Source: Trema orientale (Eukaryota; Streptophyta; Magnoliopsida; Rosales; Cannabaceae). From it: a stretch of DNA of 64,000 nucleotides. The position numbers and the translations under genes are program-made. Shown here piece after piece: positions 12,333 to 25,160 of the stretch. Each line of letters opens with the position of its first letter. The first letter of the stretch is position 1. The notes beneath the pieces were generated by a model. The model did no database searches. It was given only the letters and a program-made list of their open reading frames with translations, and was not told the origin of the DNA. Location of the stretch: NCBI GenBank assembly GCA_002914845.1, contig JXTC01000379.1, positions 226,909 through 290,908 of the forward strand, written 5' to 3'.

Positions 12333-14500
12333 ACCCACCTTATTTTTCGAATTCTTTTCAAAATCGGCCGTGTATGGCCTAATTTCCTCTTCGAGAAAAG
12401 GACACGGGTAGGACTTGTTGGGCCAAAATGATTTATGAGAAAATTAGGTGGATAACCAATTTTTTAAATTGGTTTAAGCATAAGTCCATATTTTAAAAGT
12501 TATAGCTAAATGTCCATTTCTTTTAAAGTTTCAATTGTGGAATACGTTGTATTTCCATTCGAATTAGATATTTAACTATAAATTTTTGAGTTTGGTAATA
12601 TACTAAGTTTTAGACAAAAAAATAGTCCAATAACTAGTTAGCCGATTTTTTTGTATATTTCTTGAAAAATGATATTTTTAGGAATGCCAAGATTATCTTG
12701 ACCTATAGTCAAGAAGCTCTTACCATGTAAAAATCCTAAATAATGGTTTTCTTGACCTATGGCCAAGATGTTCTTAACACTCCTAAAATTTTTATTTTTT
12801 TAAAAATGGAGAAAAAAGTCATTTTGGCACAAGTTAGTTCTATCCATATCATTTTCTCTAAAGGGTTGGAGCACTTGAGAGTCAAACATGCAATTGTCTG
12901 TATTAATGATAAAAATTTTGTAATTTTATTGCGGTCATATCCAAATCTTTCTATGTTTGGGAAACAATCTTCAATTGTTGGGAAACATTCTCTCTGATTT
13001 TAGGACAATGGCACGGCAACTAAAGCTATTCAACACTAATTTGGCGTAATTTCTCTATCTTTATAAATATATGTATATTTTCCAGTAATAGGGCACATAT
13101 ATATAGACAATAGTAGCTTTTCAAAAAAAAAAAAAAAATAGTAGGACACGTTTATTTTAGCATATTTATATTTTATTATTATAAATCTAATGGATTTGCA
13201 AATAACTTATGGAGCGGTGAAAAGGAAGCAAGATTAGTTTAGCAGGAAATTAGGCTAAGAAAAAAGTAAGTAGACGTAGTGAAATCAATAATTAAGAAAA
13301 TTGTCAAAATAAAGGTCAAAGAGGAAACATTAGCTTTTGACAGAGAAATACTCTCATTTTTTGCAGGAAACTTGTCTCATCATGTTAAAAGAAATCAAAT
13401 CAATCTATTTGATTTGTTTCCGAATGTAAATGGTTCAAAAAAAAAAAAAAAAAAAAACAAATCAGCTCCCTAGTAAACCCCTCTATATATTGTCATGTTA
13501 GTCATGCGACTAATTAGAAGCTTTCTATGCCCTCTGTAGTTTGGTTTTATAGCGTTCTTCCCTTTCGTCATTGTGTCTTCATAATTTTCATCGTAGATTT
13601 GTTCATTTCTTTTTCAATGACTCATTCAGTTGTTATATTCTATTCAAGAAATACAAGTCGATCCAATATGTGGATCATCTTCTGCTGCCTTTATATATAT
13701 ATATATATATATATATTGATATGGTGGTTTTCTAATGCTTTTCTAATATTTAGAGGTCTAGTGATTTATCGTTCTTAGTTTATCGAGAAAACAAATATTC
13801 ATGCATATTATTTCTACGTATTGCAAATTGATCTTTTCGTAAAAAAATTGTTTTATTAATCATCCCATTAATAGGAAGATGGGGTAGTTGAAAATTTCCT
13901 TTGAGACAGATACCAAAAAGAGAGAGCTGTTAAGGGTTTGGTCAATAATAAGGCTTAAGAATTGAGCACCCTTTGCAATACGAGAGTGTGCGTAGTGGTA
14001 GATGATTTCAAGAACCGGTATCCAGATCCACCAGCGCACCAATTGTGAAGTGAGGCCCCTCATCGCTGCATACGAGATTGCCATGGCCAGGATTCTATCT
14101 CTAAGAACTTCAACTCTCTCCGAATTCTTCACCGTATCGATAACCGAAGTGAAGACTGAGATTATGAATTACGTTATTAGTTAACTGACGATCTTATTCT
14201 GAGGACTCAAAACGTAATTTCTTATTCTCGGCCTTCACTTTTTTCTTTTCTATTTTTTTTTTAATAAATTTGATGTTGGAGAATTTGTTGGACATAGTGA
14301 TGAGTCTTTTAGAGGCTCGATTATTGGCCCTGGCAGCCTCGTATGCGGCGACCAGTGCCCTCCACTATCCGTCAATACCCATTAGTCATTGCTTACTGTG
14401 TTAGCGTGTTTGTTACTGGCATTTCATCGAACAGGTTGCTAGCATCCCCAAACGAAGTGAAAGCTTATTGATGTGTGGTGCATATTGATGCGACATTTCA
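12333..14500. other. Mostly A+T-rich; one low-confidence host-like fragment pair
   Basis: Two near-palindromes, TCTTGACCTATAGTCAAGA and TCTTGACCTATGGCCAAGA, lie at about 12693-12711 and 12749-12767. A TA dinucleotide run spans about 13692-13716. Around 13860-14132 (minus) and 14275-14400 (plus), two short frames in opposite orientation share a pattern like LALAxSYAA. They may be inverted copies of one gene fragment. Nothing here is a supportable intact gene. Confidence 0.35.
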
Positions 14501-14509
14501 ATTTGTATA
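14501..14509. repeat. 9-bp target site duplication (left) of the MULE
   Basis: ATTTGTATA lies directly before the terminal GGGAAAATTAGG. The identical 9 bases follow the other end at 16259-16267. Nine-base duplications are the hallmark of Mutator-like elements. Confidence 0.9.
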
Positions 14510-16258
14510 GGGAAAATTAGGTGTGATACGACTTTTAATAATAAAGTTCTAAAAATACGGTGTACGAAGTTCATAATTTTGAAAAATACGGACTTTTTGT
14601 TTTTGTCCATACGGCCTGAAAAAAAAATTAAAACTAAAAGAAAACAAAGAGTCTGATTGTGCTATGGTTGTGTTTCAGACATCAAATGCGTTAAGTCTGA
14701 CGCATGCAGTCTGATGTGTTTGACTTTTTTTTTTTATCTTTTAATATTTTTTTTATAAAGTACTTTACTTTTTGTTTTCCTTTTTCCTTTTTTTTGTTTT
14801 TTTTTTTAAGTTTCTTTTTATTTTTTTTTTATTTTTTCAATTACGTTTTTAGTTGCTTTTCTCAATTACGTTTTTTTTTAAGAATAAATTTTCACTTACG
14901 TTTTTAAATTGATTTTTTCAATTACGTTTTCAACCTTTTCCTATTTGTTGTCTTTTTATTTTTTGTTTTTGAATTACATTTTTTAAAAAGTATCATACTA
15001 AGTTACTTATAATATTGAATAAATTGAAAAAAAAAAAAGTTACGATATAATATCTTATCATATTACAACTTCCCAGATTACTTATGATATCCAATAAAGT
15101 CAAAACTAAAAATTTAGCTCGTTATTGCAAAAAGTAAAAAAAATATATATATATTGTCAGGTTACCCATAAGTATCGCACCAAGTTACCATTGGTATCAC
15201 ACCATGTTAATTTGGATACTGTCAATCGTTCACTTACTTGACAATTAATTATTTTGGTTATTGAATATCACTTAGTTACTACTGGTCACCCACTTGGATA
15301 CGCGTCGATTACCCACTTAGTTACCAATGGTATCTCACTTGGTTACCGGTAGTCTCTCACTTATTTACTGATAGTATCTCACTTGGTTACTAAGGTATTC
15401 TTTACCCACTTGATTACCGATGATATCTCATTTAGTTACTAACAGTATTCCACACAGTTACTTGGATGTCATCCACTTGGTTACCGATGGTATCTCACTT
15501 GGTTACTGATGGTATCTCACTTAGGTACCAAATGTATTCTACCAAGTTACTCATGATATCTCACTTAGTTACCAAAAGTATTCTACTAAGTTATACACAA
15601 TAACAGGTAAATTAGAAGGACAGGTAGGTGTTCTAAATTGAAAAAGAAAAAAAGCTAAATAAAAAATTATAAATTTATTACAAGTATCTTATTAGGTCCC
15701 CTTTGTATCAGGAAAATATAAAGAGTAGTTGTTCATTTGTTATCGATGAAAAAAATTGTTTAATAATTAATTTTTAATTTTATTAAAAAATGCGACATTT
15801 GTCATTTTAAACAAGTGTTGAAAGAATGTATATAGTGTAATTAAAAAGTTAATTTCTAATATCGTTAAACAAAACATATATAAAATAAAATATTAATTTA
15901 GAAACATAAAAGTCAAAATAGGATGAAATAGAACAAGGCAAAAAGTACACAGAATACTTTTCTGAAAAAAAAAAGTACGCAAAGTAAACAGGTATTAATT
16001 TGTATTCATAAATTCTCTTAAATAAATGACTGTCTTGTCAAGTCATGGTAAGAAATGCCTCTAGCTGCTTTTCATTCCTTTTTTTTTTTTTTCCCGTTTT
16101 TCACGCCTGACGAAGTCTGAAGGCTGAAGCGCGTCAGGTCTATTTTGTCCGTAATTATCTAAAATTTCCCCCCGTATGTCGTATTTTTTAACATTTCTTT
16201 AAGAGTCCCGTATTTTTAAAAGGTGGATAAGTTTTTCCCGTATAAGTGTAAAAAGCCC
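14510..16258. mobile_element. Non-autonomous Mutator-like element (MULE-1), 1749 bp
   Basis: The element is bounded by a perfect 9-bp duplication. Its ends are divergent terminal inverted repeats. The left begins GGGAAAATTAGGTGTG, and the right, reverse-complemented, begins GGGCTTTTTACACTTATACG. Both share spaced AAAAATACGG blocks over about 80 bp. No transposase is encoded. The interior has long T-runs and a degenerate array of GGTTAC/GGTATC words. A GC-richer patch near 16090-16140 (GCGCGTCAGGTC) lies inside the right end. The perfect target duplication suggests a not very old insertion. Confidence 0.88.
15150..15610. repeat. Degenerate array of GGTTAC/GGTATC words inside MULE-1
   Basis: About twenty imperfect units, roughly 20-28 bp each, alternate TTGGTTAC and GGTATCTCACTT. 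Clear examples occur at 15330-15420 and 15480-15560. Spacing is irregular, so this is not a simple microsatellite. The same words recur in the related element at 16608-19400. Confidence 0.75.
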
Positions 16259-16267
16259 ATTTGTATA
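16259..16267. repeat. 9-bp target site duplication (right) of the MULE
   Basis: ATTTGTATA, identical to 14501-14509. Confidence 0.9.
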
Positions 16268-16710
16268 GGTAGAGTCTTTTTATTTTTTATTTTTTTTATG
16301 TAAATTGAATATTAGTGAATTTATAATTCAAGTTAATTATGAATCAAATTAAATATGATTTATTAGGATGGTTTATAATTTTTTAAAAATATGTTGTATG
16401 TATATTGTAATGAATAATTAATTGGATGTAATTTTTATTTTCTTTAAAACATTTAAGATTATATTTATATTTGAATTTTATTTTACTTTACTTTATTTTA
16501 AGATTACGTTTATATTTGAATTTTAAAAAAAATTAAGACTTTGTTTTTTAAAAGAAGCATTTGATTTTTGTTTTCATCACGGTTACGACATGGTTATATT
16601 CTTTTTTGGGATTTCTATATAAATATGAGAAAAAGTACCCAATCTTTTAAAAATACGATCCCTGGGAAAGCATTACAAAAATACAGAAAATTGGGTGAAT
16701 TGTTTTTAAA

Positions 16711-16934
16711 ACTACGGTCTTTCAGCTTTTAAACTTTGGCCCGACGCAATTTGACACCATGTCAGCCCAGTTTTTCTTATTTTAAAAAAAAAAAAAAAAA
16801 GAAGGCACACATGCACGGCTCAGCCACTACGGTCTTTCAGCTTTTAAACTTTGGCCCGACGCAATTTGACACCATGTCAGCCCAGTTTTTCTTATTTTTT
16901 TTTTTAAAAAAAAAGAAGGCACACATGCACGGCT
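16711..16934. repeat. Tandem duplication, two ~110-bp units
   Basis: Units 16711-16825 and 16826-16934 both start ACTACGGTCTTTCAGC and end ACACATGCACGGCT. They are nearly identical except for the length of the central A/T homopolymers. The open frame through both is an artefact of the duplication. Confidence 0.9.
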
Positions 16935-17179
16935 GACAGCGCCTATCAACAAAATAATGTTACATTTTTTTTTATTTTATCCTTTTCAGCCAACATTTTG
17001 ATTTTTCTTTTCATCTAATCAAATATTCCATTTAATTTGTGTGCTTATTTTGGGATTTTAACTATTAAAAACTTTAAATTTCACTGCATATATTTTTTGA
17101 ATAAATTTTTAAATGACATGTGAGACTTTTTTTAAACAAATTAATTCATAAACTTGTTTTTTTTTAAATAATAATAAAA

Positions 17180-18480
17180 AATGACCAGCAATCCTTCTAT
17201 TTACTTGGATACCAATAGAAATCTCATATTTGTGTATTAAATTTCATTGGATACCATAGGTAACGTGATGAGATAATCATAGAATTTTATTTTATTTTTA
17301 TAATATTTTTAGATAATATTAGTAATCTGTGTAAAATACACAACTACACTATCAAATTTCATTAGATACCATAAGTAACTAGATAAGATACTTAATGTAA
17401 ACTTTTTTTTTCCCCTCCTACTACCATACGTAACTTGGTGAGATACTTATGATATTTTTTTGGTAATAAGGATACCAACTCTTGTTTTAATTTCCCCTGA
17501 TATTGTAAGTAAACATGAAGGATACCTATGGTATCATTTCGACCTTTTTTTATTTTTATTGTAAAAGCTTATTTCATTTCTATTGTCCATATTTCCTTAA
17601 TATCATAAGTATCCTATCTTTTTTGATACCAAAGGTATCCTATCCGATACTATAGGCAACTATCAAGTTACCTATAGTCCTTGTAATTATTTTATTTATA
17701 TTTCTATAATAAGTAACGCCTAACTTTTCTTTCAATTTACTTGATTACAAAAAGTAAGAAGGTATAGTGTTTACGATAATTTTTTTTTTACCAGGATACC
17801 TATGGTAACGTTTAAAAAAAAAATACTTGAATATAATAGGTAATTTTGTAAGATACCTAAGAAACTCTTTTTTCCCTGATTTCTTGTAAACTATAGATAA
17901 CTTGGTTGGATACCCATGGTAACTCTTTTTTTTTTTTTTTTCCAAAAAGTAATACCTTAGTCACTTTTCATCTTCTCAAGACTATAAATATCGTAATAAG
18001 ATACCAATGATAAACTTTTTTTTTTTTTTCAATAAGCAATACCTAACTAGTTTNATTTCTTGGGTACTATAGGTAACTTGGTTGGATGCCTATGATAACT
18101 GATTTTTTTTTTCTTTTTTTTTTTTTTGAGATTATAGGTATCGTGATATGATACCTATGGTAAACTATTTTTTTTTTCTTTTTCTTTTTTTCCTGATTTC
18201 TTTGATACTATAGGTAACTTGGTTAGATACCTGTCGTATTTCTTTTCCCTTGCACTTGGACCATACGCATCCTTCTAAGATACTTAGTAACTCACATTCT
18301 AATTTCCTTGAATACTATAAGTAACCAAGTTGGATACCCATGGTAACATTCATTAAAAAAAATGTCTAACTCTCTTTCTAATTCCCCCAAATAATATTAG
18401 TAACATGGTAGGATACTTATACTAATTTTATTTTTTATTTTATTTTTACTTTTCTTGAAACCGTACTTAACCGGTAAAAT
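17180..18480. repeat. Degenerate array of GGATACC/GGTAAC words with long T-runs
   Basis: Repeated phrases such as GGATACCTATGGTAAC and CTATAGGTAACTTGGTTGGA occur every 40-90 bases, separated by T-runs. This is the counterpart of the array in MULE-1. The N at 18054 sits in this low-complexity stretch and is probably an assembly break. Confidence 0.7.
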
Positions 18481-19164
18481 ACTTCTATGACAATTTTTTT
18501 TTGTTGGTGTAAGTTTCTTTTATTTTAATAACTAAAAAATCTTTTTTATTCCCTAATGTCTAAGTGTTAAAAAAACAATCAATACTTAATCATCATCAAT
18601 AGGAAATTGTTTTCTTTTTTTGTCGGTGGGAAATCTTAAACCAAAAAGAAAAGGCTAAAAAAGAGAAAAAAAATTATCATATTTTTACTATAAAAAAAAG
18701 TTCTCCTACTTCATACTTAAAATCACAAAGAGAGAGAAAAATCAACTTAAAAAAATAACAAAAAGAGAAATATATATATTTACTACGATATTATACATAA
18801 TAATTAGAAACAACTAATATTCTTTTTACAAAATTAAATAAATCTCATATTTTTGAGTATTAAAAAGAAAACAGAAAGGGGGGAAATTGTCTTCTTTAAA
18901 AAAGTAATGAAATGAAAATGAGATACATAAATAAAAGAGAATTATTTTAATCATAAATAAATATGAAATTAGAAAAAGAAAAAAAGCCTGAAAAAAAAAA
19001 AGGAGAATAAAAATAAAACAAAAATCAAAAAGTGAAAAATAAAAATATTAACGGTATTCCTTAAAAAACAATTTAGCCGCAAAAGAAAATAAAATATAAA
19101 ATATAAATCTATAATATAAAAGGGATGTCAATGCCTCATGACTCTCATTCAAAATTCTTTTTCT

Positions 19165-19253
19165 CGTTTTTTCAGAGTTACTGACACGCACGTGAAACTA
19201 AAAAAAAATCGTTTTTTCAGAATTACTGACACGCACGTGAAACTAAAAAAAAA
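19165..19253. repeat. Tandem duplication, two ~45-bp units
   Basis: The units contain TTACTGACACGCACGTGAAA and differ at one or two positions. They lie inside the right end of the second MULE-like element. Confidence 0.85.
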
Positions 19254-19400
19254 GTGTACTGTTTTGAGTCTTTGAATCATAAGGAGAACCGGAGAAAAAG
19301 AGAAAAAATCGTATAAGACTTTTACACACCGTATAAAAATAAACCGTGTACCATATAAAATTAATTTTTTACTGAAAAACCGTACAGCAGCTAATTTCCT

Positions 19401-21293
19401 TTATTATTGACTATTCATCATAGAAGCTATACACTAAAATATTAAAGAAGACAATAAAAGCGAGGAAGAAGATAAAAAATTAGATTTTAAAATCAATTAA
19501 TAGTAAAATATTATGAGGGTGGGAAAATAAATATTTTCAAAAATATTTATTTATGGGTATTTTTATACTAAATTAAAATTCAAGTGGTGTAGAAAAGAAA
19601 TTTTAAATTTTAAAATTTTGTGAGAAGTGTATTTAGTAATGGTGTGGGGATAAAAAAAAAAGTGAGCGGCTCTCAATTAGGTGCATTTCTTATGGAATAA
19701 AGGAAATTCTATGGCTAATTGGTCTCTGGCTATTGTGCTATAATCTAACAATATTTGACAGGGGTTTTCATCTCCTCCTTTTTATTTTTTTCGTTTTTCC
19801 TATAGTTCTTTAACGAAGTTCTCATTTATTAAAAAAACTTGCAGAGTATCACCATGCCTTGATTATAAAAAAATGCACAAAATTATTTAAAATTTGAATA
19901 AATATTTGTTCGGAGTTCTCTTTTTTCGATAGATTAGAGAAATTAGCCGTAGAGCACTCGTTTTGGAATAAGTAGGATATTAGCAGAAACACGGTGGATT
20001 GTTGCAACAATGGTATTAAGAGTGTATTTGACATTGCAACTTGTAAATCAAGTAGTGTGGAGGTTTCAATAATTACCATCCCATTATTTCTAACATAGGT
20101 GATACTAACTACTTAGTTAAAAAATAATATAAAAGACAAAAAGATAGATGATTACTAACACAAGTTATTACAGTCATTTAGTAAGAAATAAATAAAAAAT
20201 AAAAAATAAAAAAGTCAGATAATTAGTGTTTTGATACATATGATACCAGCCATACCAGCCATTTAGTAAGAATGAAAGAAAAGTAGCTAATTTTTTAATA
20301 GGTTGGACCATCCATCTTTGTCAGAAATAACAGAAAAATAGAGGGCAAGAATTCAGCGACTGCTGCTAGTACATGACTATCTAGTTCGAAATAAAAAGTG
20401 CAAGAATATTAGTAACTTATATTTAACACAGGCGGTTGAATATAATGGTCAAACAACACTTTTTTGTGGGTCTTATGGGATATAAAGACATGAGTATTTG
20501 AACAGAGTAGCTACACGGGACAACCTAACGAGCTAGTTGCATGGAGTAACTCAACACTTCAACAACAATGTCTCATGGATTTTGAGAGAGCAGATGATAA
20601 AATGGTTAGTTAGCACTCAAAGAACATGAGAGATTTGGTCCAAAGAATAGTTATTATACAAAATACATGGTGTGATAAGTTGGGAGTAAAAATGGTGAAT
20701 TTAGTGATCAAAGATTGGTCATAAAATTGAGAGTAAATTAGTGAGAACAATTTAATTGAACTCTAGTAGAAAAATGGAGAGTTTTTGTGCCCAAATTGAG
20801 CAAAAGAGAAATAACCAGGAAAAATTTCTTAGAACTATGTAAAAATATGACACGAAATTTGGAGTAAGAATTCAAAAGGAGAAAAGAGCACAAAGATGAA
20901 CACGAAGGAAGATATAGGCTCGTATATGATCAAAAGCGAAGGAAGGATTGGTTAGTGGAGTATATATGATCCATAACCAAATCAAAATGGCGCAAGGAAC
21001 AAGAACCGAGGAGATGGAATTCAGACTCCACTAAGAATAATATGGCTATACTTGATATCACATATGATGAAAAATTGAAGTTTATATGGCATATAGAACC
21101 TATTGATATTGATTTTGGTTAGTAGTCAAAAACAAAAAACATGAGTGTGAGATAGAAAGGATGGCTCGGCTAAAGACAAACGAAGAGAGCTAGAGATAGA
21201 GAAGAATGTACGGTTAAGAATTTTAGAGACAAAAATGGCGTAACAAAGATGATTAAATGATATAGCTTTTGAGAAAGAAAAACGGCAGTATTT
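19401..21293. other. Stretch without recognisable genes, left flank of the big CACTA element
   Basis: I recognise nothing coding. The part from about 20340 to 21290 is purine-rich and less A+T-rich (many GGAGA, AAGAATGG words), and could belong to an old retroelement. No LTR pair, primer site or open frame supports this. Confidence 0.4.
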
Positions 21294-21499
21294 CACTAGT
21301 GGAAGAATAGGGACTTATGTGCTTATTACAAGATTATTGCCACCTATATATAAGCAAAGGGATGAGATAGTAACGAGCATTGAGAAGTTTGAGTCTAAGA
21401 GAGTTTGACACCTTATCATTAAGGTGTTGTCTCCTAATCGGATGAGTTTGTTAGCTAAAGAAAGCTTGACACATTGGTAGTTATCTTTCAAGTTTCAAT

Positions 21500-21900
21500 T
21501 GGAGTATCTTGAGTTATTGACACGTTTCATACAAGTTGTCAATTGCAGAAGACTAATCAATTGTTGGCTTAAATACGTGCATGAGGTGTCTTGCCATTGG
21601 CTCATTAGGCTAAGAGCTTGGCACCTCATGCTTGTTAGTGGGTCCAATTTGGGAATGAATGGTGGCACCAGCGGTAAATGACACAAGTTTCTCGATAATA
21701 TGATATGAGATTTGCACACGACATCTCAAAAAGTGCCTTGGTTTCGGGTGTCATAACAGGTTCTGGCTACCATGGCGCTTATAAGGCGTCGTGGAAGACT
21801 TACCACGATAACAGGGGCCTGATAGGCACCTTGCTGAGCTCTACCAAGGCATATTTATTAAGACACTTCGTAAGCACCGTGGTACACAATTTCAAAGGAT
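21500..21900. repeat. Subterminal repeats at the left (3') end of the CACTA element
   Basis: Short direct and inverted words cluster here: GCATGAGGTGTCTTGCC faces GGCACCTCATGC, and CTTACCACGATAAC faces CACCGTGGTAC. In CACTA elements such subterminal repeats bind the TNPA-type protein. A counterpart cluster lies near 43970-44056. Confidence 0.5.
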
Positions 21901-22289
21901 ATTTTTAATATATTTATCTATATCCTCTAGAATTTTATACTATAACTCAAATCCATTACATATACCAAATATTTCAAATAAAATAGAGCATAAATATAAA
22001 TTTATATTCTAACATTAAATAAAAATTACAAACTTAACAATATAATCATAGTCTATAATATAAAACTAAGTAGATGAGTAAATTAATATAGTAGAACTAC
22101 TTAACATAGTAACTTGATCATGATCATATCCATATAGTCTATAAACTAGGTATATATATTAGTTTTCTAAGCCAAACAAACATGATAATAAAAAACTACA
22201 TAGTTAAATGAACAAAGTTTAGGAACCTCAAATGAGAAATTGTATTATTTTTCGACCTACTCTTCAGGAAGTATATTGATATCATTCTT

Positions 22290-23520
22290 TGTGTAAAAAT
22301 TTTGTCCACTAAATTACAAATTCAAATACCTTATTTGTTAGAAAGTGATCACTCAAACTCTAAATTAGAAGAAAAATAATAAAACATACAAGTTACATAC
22401 TATTGTAGTAAATGATTTAACATTGGCTTGATCAATGATTTCTCTCATAAATTTATATATGTAGAATCCGCATTCAACACTTGCCAGTTGTCTTGGGTAC
22501 TATACATAAGATTCGAAAAAGTAAGTAGTTTTAATTAATCTTCTACCCAACAAGTGCTATTTATTCAAGTTTATTACCTATATTGGCTTATAAACCGGAC
22601 TATTTGGTCTTCTTTTCTTCCTTTTTTCTGCATTATATATATTGAATATACTTTGAATTAGAAACTAATATAAAAAATAAAAGATTAGCAACCATAATTA
22701 AAAATATCTTAAAAAATTTAACTATAACAAAATGACTATTAGAGAATCGCTCGATCATTATTAAAACAATTTCTTCACAGAGAGGATCTAAAAATCATAC
22801 ATAATCTTTGAGAGGATAATTCATAAGTAACAACTAATATTCCTTACTCATAAAATTAATGATAAAGATTATCTATAGATAATCTAACAATTAACTTCAT
22901 ATCCAAAGTAGTTGATATGACAATTAGTTAAGTTTAAAATCTTACCCATGATTCCAAGGTGTAATTAGAAATTGATGTTCATTCTCTATGGATAACATCT
23001 GGGTTGCTAAACTTGTAGCACGATTCTGACGTGGACTACTTTATATAGTAACTGCACTAGGATCCATGAACATATGCCTATCTTTATAGTTATATTGTGT
23101 CACTAAACAGTGTAAATGCCTACAAGTACAAAATCAAATATGAATCAAGTGTTATATTATATAATTATTAATTTAAGATACATATATGTATATGAAGTGC
23201 TATATATAAACTTTTTACCTCATGTATGACGTAATAGGCACTGCTCCGATCATTTGCATTGTATAAAACTCAATTATGTCTTCTTAGAACACGGAAAAAC
23301 GAAAAGTTGCTCCAAACACTTCTTCATCAAAGGGAATATGAACAACAACACATTCATCTACTCCTTGAATGGTATTCAATAGTAATCTTATTGAAGCTGG
23401 TGCACTATCAATTTTAAATTGTGTTTGTGCAATAGATTCTACTTTCTTTCTTAGTGGATGCACTCTTTCTTGCGTTTGAGGTAGTTGTGGTTATGAAGAC
23501 TTATTATTCCCTGTTTGTTG
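22290..23520 (-). pseudogene. Ulp1-like (C48) cysteine-protease region carried by the CACTA element
   Basis: Minus-strand pieces resemble the SUMO-protease-like domain found in some plant transposons. Near 23260-23420 is a stretch containing GVDECVVVHIPFDEEVFG. Near 22980-23090 lie MFMDPSAVT and FLITPWNHG, where the histidine fits the catalytic position. Near 22430-22500 lies VECGFYIYKFMREII, closely matching the catalytic-cysteine block of plant Ulp1-like proteins (family pattern VECGYYVMRFM). The pieces are separated by intron-like A+T-rich sequence, for example a GTAAG donor straight after the WNHG codons. Stops occur in the frames, so this copy is not functional. The assignment to the same element is inferred from strand and position. 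Confidence 0.6.
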
Positions 23521-24459
23521 CCTATTCATATCATTAAACTCCTAAAGTCCAAATAAATGATGAAATGTTAACAAATAAGTTAATAAATCACATTAGAATT
23601 CCATACTGAATGAATTTATTTAGAAAAAAAGTACGCATAGCAAATTATTATCAAAGGTAACAAGCATCTTAGGCTATGTAAGAAGTGATTCAAGTGTATC
23701 ACCTACCAACTTTGCATCATCATCTGGATTTGGAATAGGAATTAGGGCTTTAGCATCCAAAACAATCTCTACTGATACCTGAAAATTATACTCCCCTGAT
23801 TCTCTCCCGTGAATAATAGTTGATGAAGTTGACTATTGTACATGTCCTAAAACAATTATGTTATCACGAGATTCCATTGCAAGCTTGCATGATCAGTTCT
23901 ATAATATAGAAAATCAAATACAACTTATAAATACAAGTAATAAACAAAATAAAAAGAAACTCTTGTAAACATAATTTTTTGAGTCGTGATGATGTTCCTA
24001 CAGGTATCATTAAATCTACATGTATCTCTTGTTGTTGTACTTCTTCCTTTTGATCTTCTGGCTGTGAAGAAATTATATTAGAACCACTAACGTTACTTTG
24101 TTAACCTGCTCGAATCTCAACGATTTCTACTTTGAAATGTTCTTCTTGTTCTTTAAGTATTTGTTGTATCTTACTTGTTTCTTCATCTTGCTATTGTTTA
24201 AAATCAAATGGTATTGCTTCTTTGTTGGAATAGGTTGATGAAAATATTGTCTATGGCTAACGTGAAATCTCATTTCCTATACATGTCTAGAATATTCGGG
24301 AGTGCCTAAAGTCATTGTTAAGATGTCATTAGAACCGTCTATCTCAATGTTTCTTTCCTAGAATTGTTGAGTATTATATTCCTATAAAACATATATAGAA
24401 TTTGAACATTAGACTATGCTATAGTTTTAACAAAATTATAAAATAATATAAGCAATAAA

Positions 24460-25160
24460 ATTTAATAAACAACTTACAATTCTATTCACTATCACTTTGA
24501 CTTCTTTAGTATGGCCTTTTTTTTAGGAACACGTCATCTACTCTATAACTCGGATCTATCAATACCATAACTGGCCTCCTCTTTTCCAGTCTTAGCTTCT
24601 AATCCAGCATAACCCAAGTGTGACATATGACATTTGCTTTGCGTTGCCCTTCCTTATTGTAATTTTCTAGCTTCTTCATATTCTGCACTTAATCTTTTCT
24701 TAACAAACTCATCCCAAATTGTAGGTTCAATATATGATGCATATGATGTTAAAGGTTGCTCCAACAACTCTAAATAAGTATGTCTATACTCATAAATCAG
24801 CTCAGTTGTAATTCTAGACTTAAAATCTCTCTACATTTTTCCACAACTTTTTAAAGTTTCTCTTTTTGCTTTTAATCTAACACAAATGTTTCCTACAATG
24901 TAAAAGAAGTAGTGTTAATGCCAAGTATGTTCTAATAAATATGAAATAGAAAGATTCAAGTTCATACCAATATTATACGCTAAAGCTCATCTTTTAAGTC
25001 CTTCAGTACAAGTATCTAGTTATCAATGTTGATTGGGATCTTGCGAGAACTATAAGATCACAAATACTTGCCAGATGTTTACCTTCATCCCCGAATGTTG
25101 TCCATATTCATTATACGTGTCAATTTCTTTTTTTTTTTTATCACTTCTCCTTTTAATCAA
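24460..25160 (-). pseudogene. Transposase_24 / TNPA-like region of the CACTA element
   Basis: On the minus strand, about 24840-24600 encodes a run including WDEFVKKRLSAEYEEARKLQ and HMSHLGYAGLE. This is the recognisable core of the Transposase_24 family (typical pattern WNEFVxRRLSxE...GYAGLE). About 25150-24990 encodes GQHSG- and DLKDEL-like segments that fit the upstream part of the same family (KDLKDELW). Family members are the second, DNA-binding product of plant En/Spm elements. Stops interrupt the frames. An A+T-rich gap between the two stretches is probably an intron. Confidence 0.65.

Larger units (their letters stand above)
16608..19400. mobile_element. Second, decayed Mutator-like element related to MULE-1, ~2.8 kb
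   Basis: The left end begins GGGATTTCTATATAAATATG, then GAGAAAAAG and AAAAATACG, matching the right end of MULE-1. The right end, reverse-complemented, reads AGGAAATTAGCTGCTGTACG and then GGTACACGG, matching the left end of MULE-1. No transposase is encoded. The flanking nine bases agree only partly (TTCTTTTTT and TTATTATTG), so the duplication has decayed or the ends are off by a few bases. One N gap lies inside at 18054. Confidence 0.6.

Noticed and set aside
15150-15610. CRISPR-like array
   Set aside because: Units are degenerate, spacers are irregular, the sequence is from a plant nuclear genome, and the array lies inside a MULE.
16736-16936. 66-codon frame across the tandem duplication
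   Set aside because: The frame exists only because a 110-bp unit with A-runs is duplicated; the product is lysine/phenylalanine homopolymer and repeated text.
19849-20079. 76-codon minus-strand frame
   Set aside because: No domain, no promoter or splice context; compatible with chance in A+T-rich DNA.
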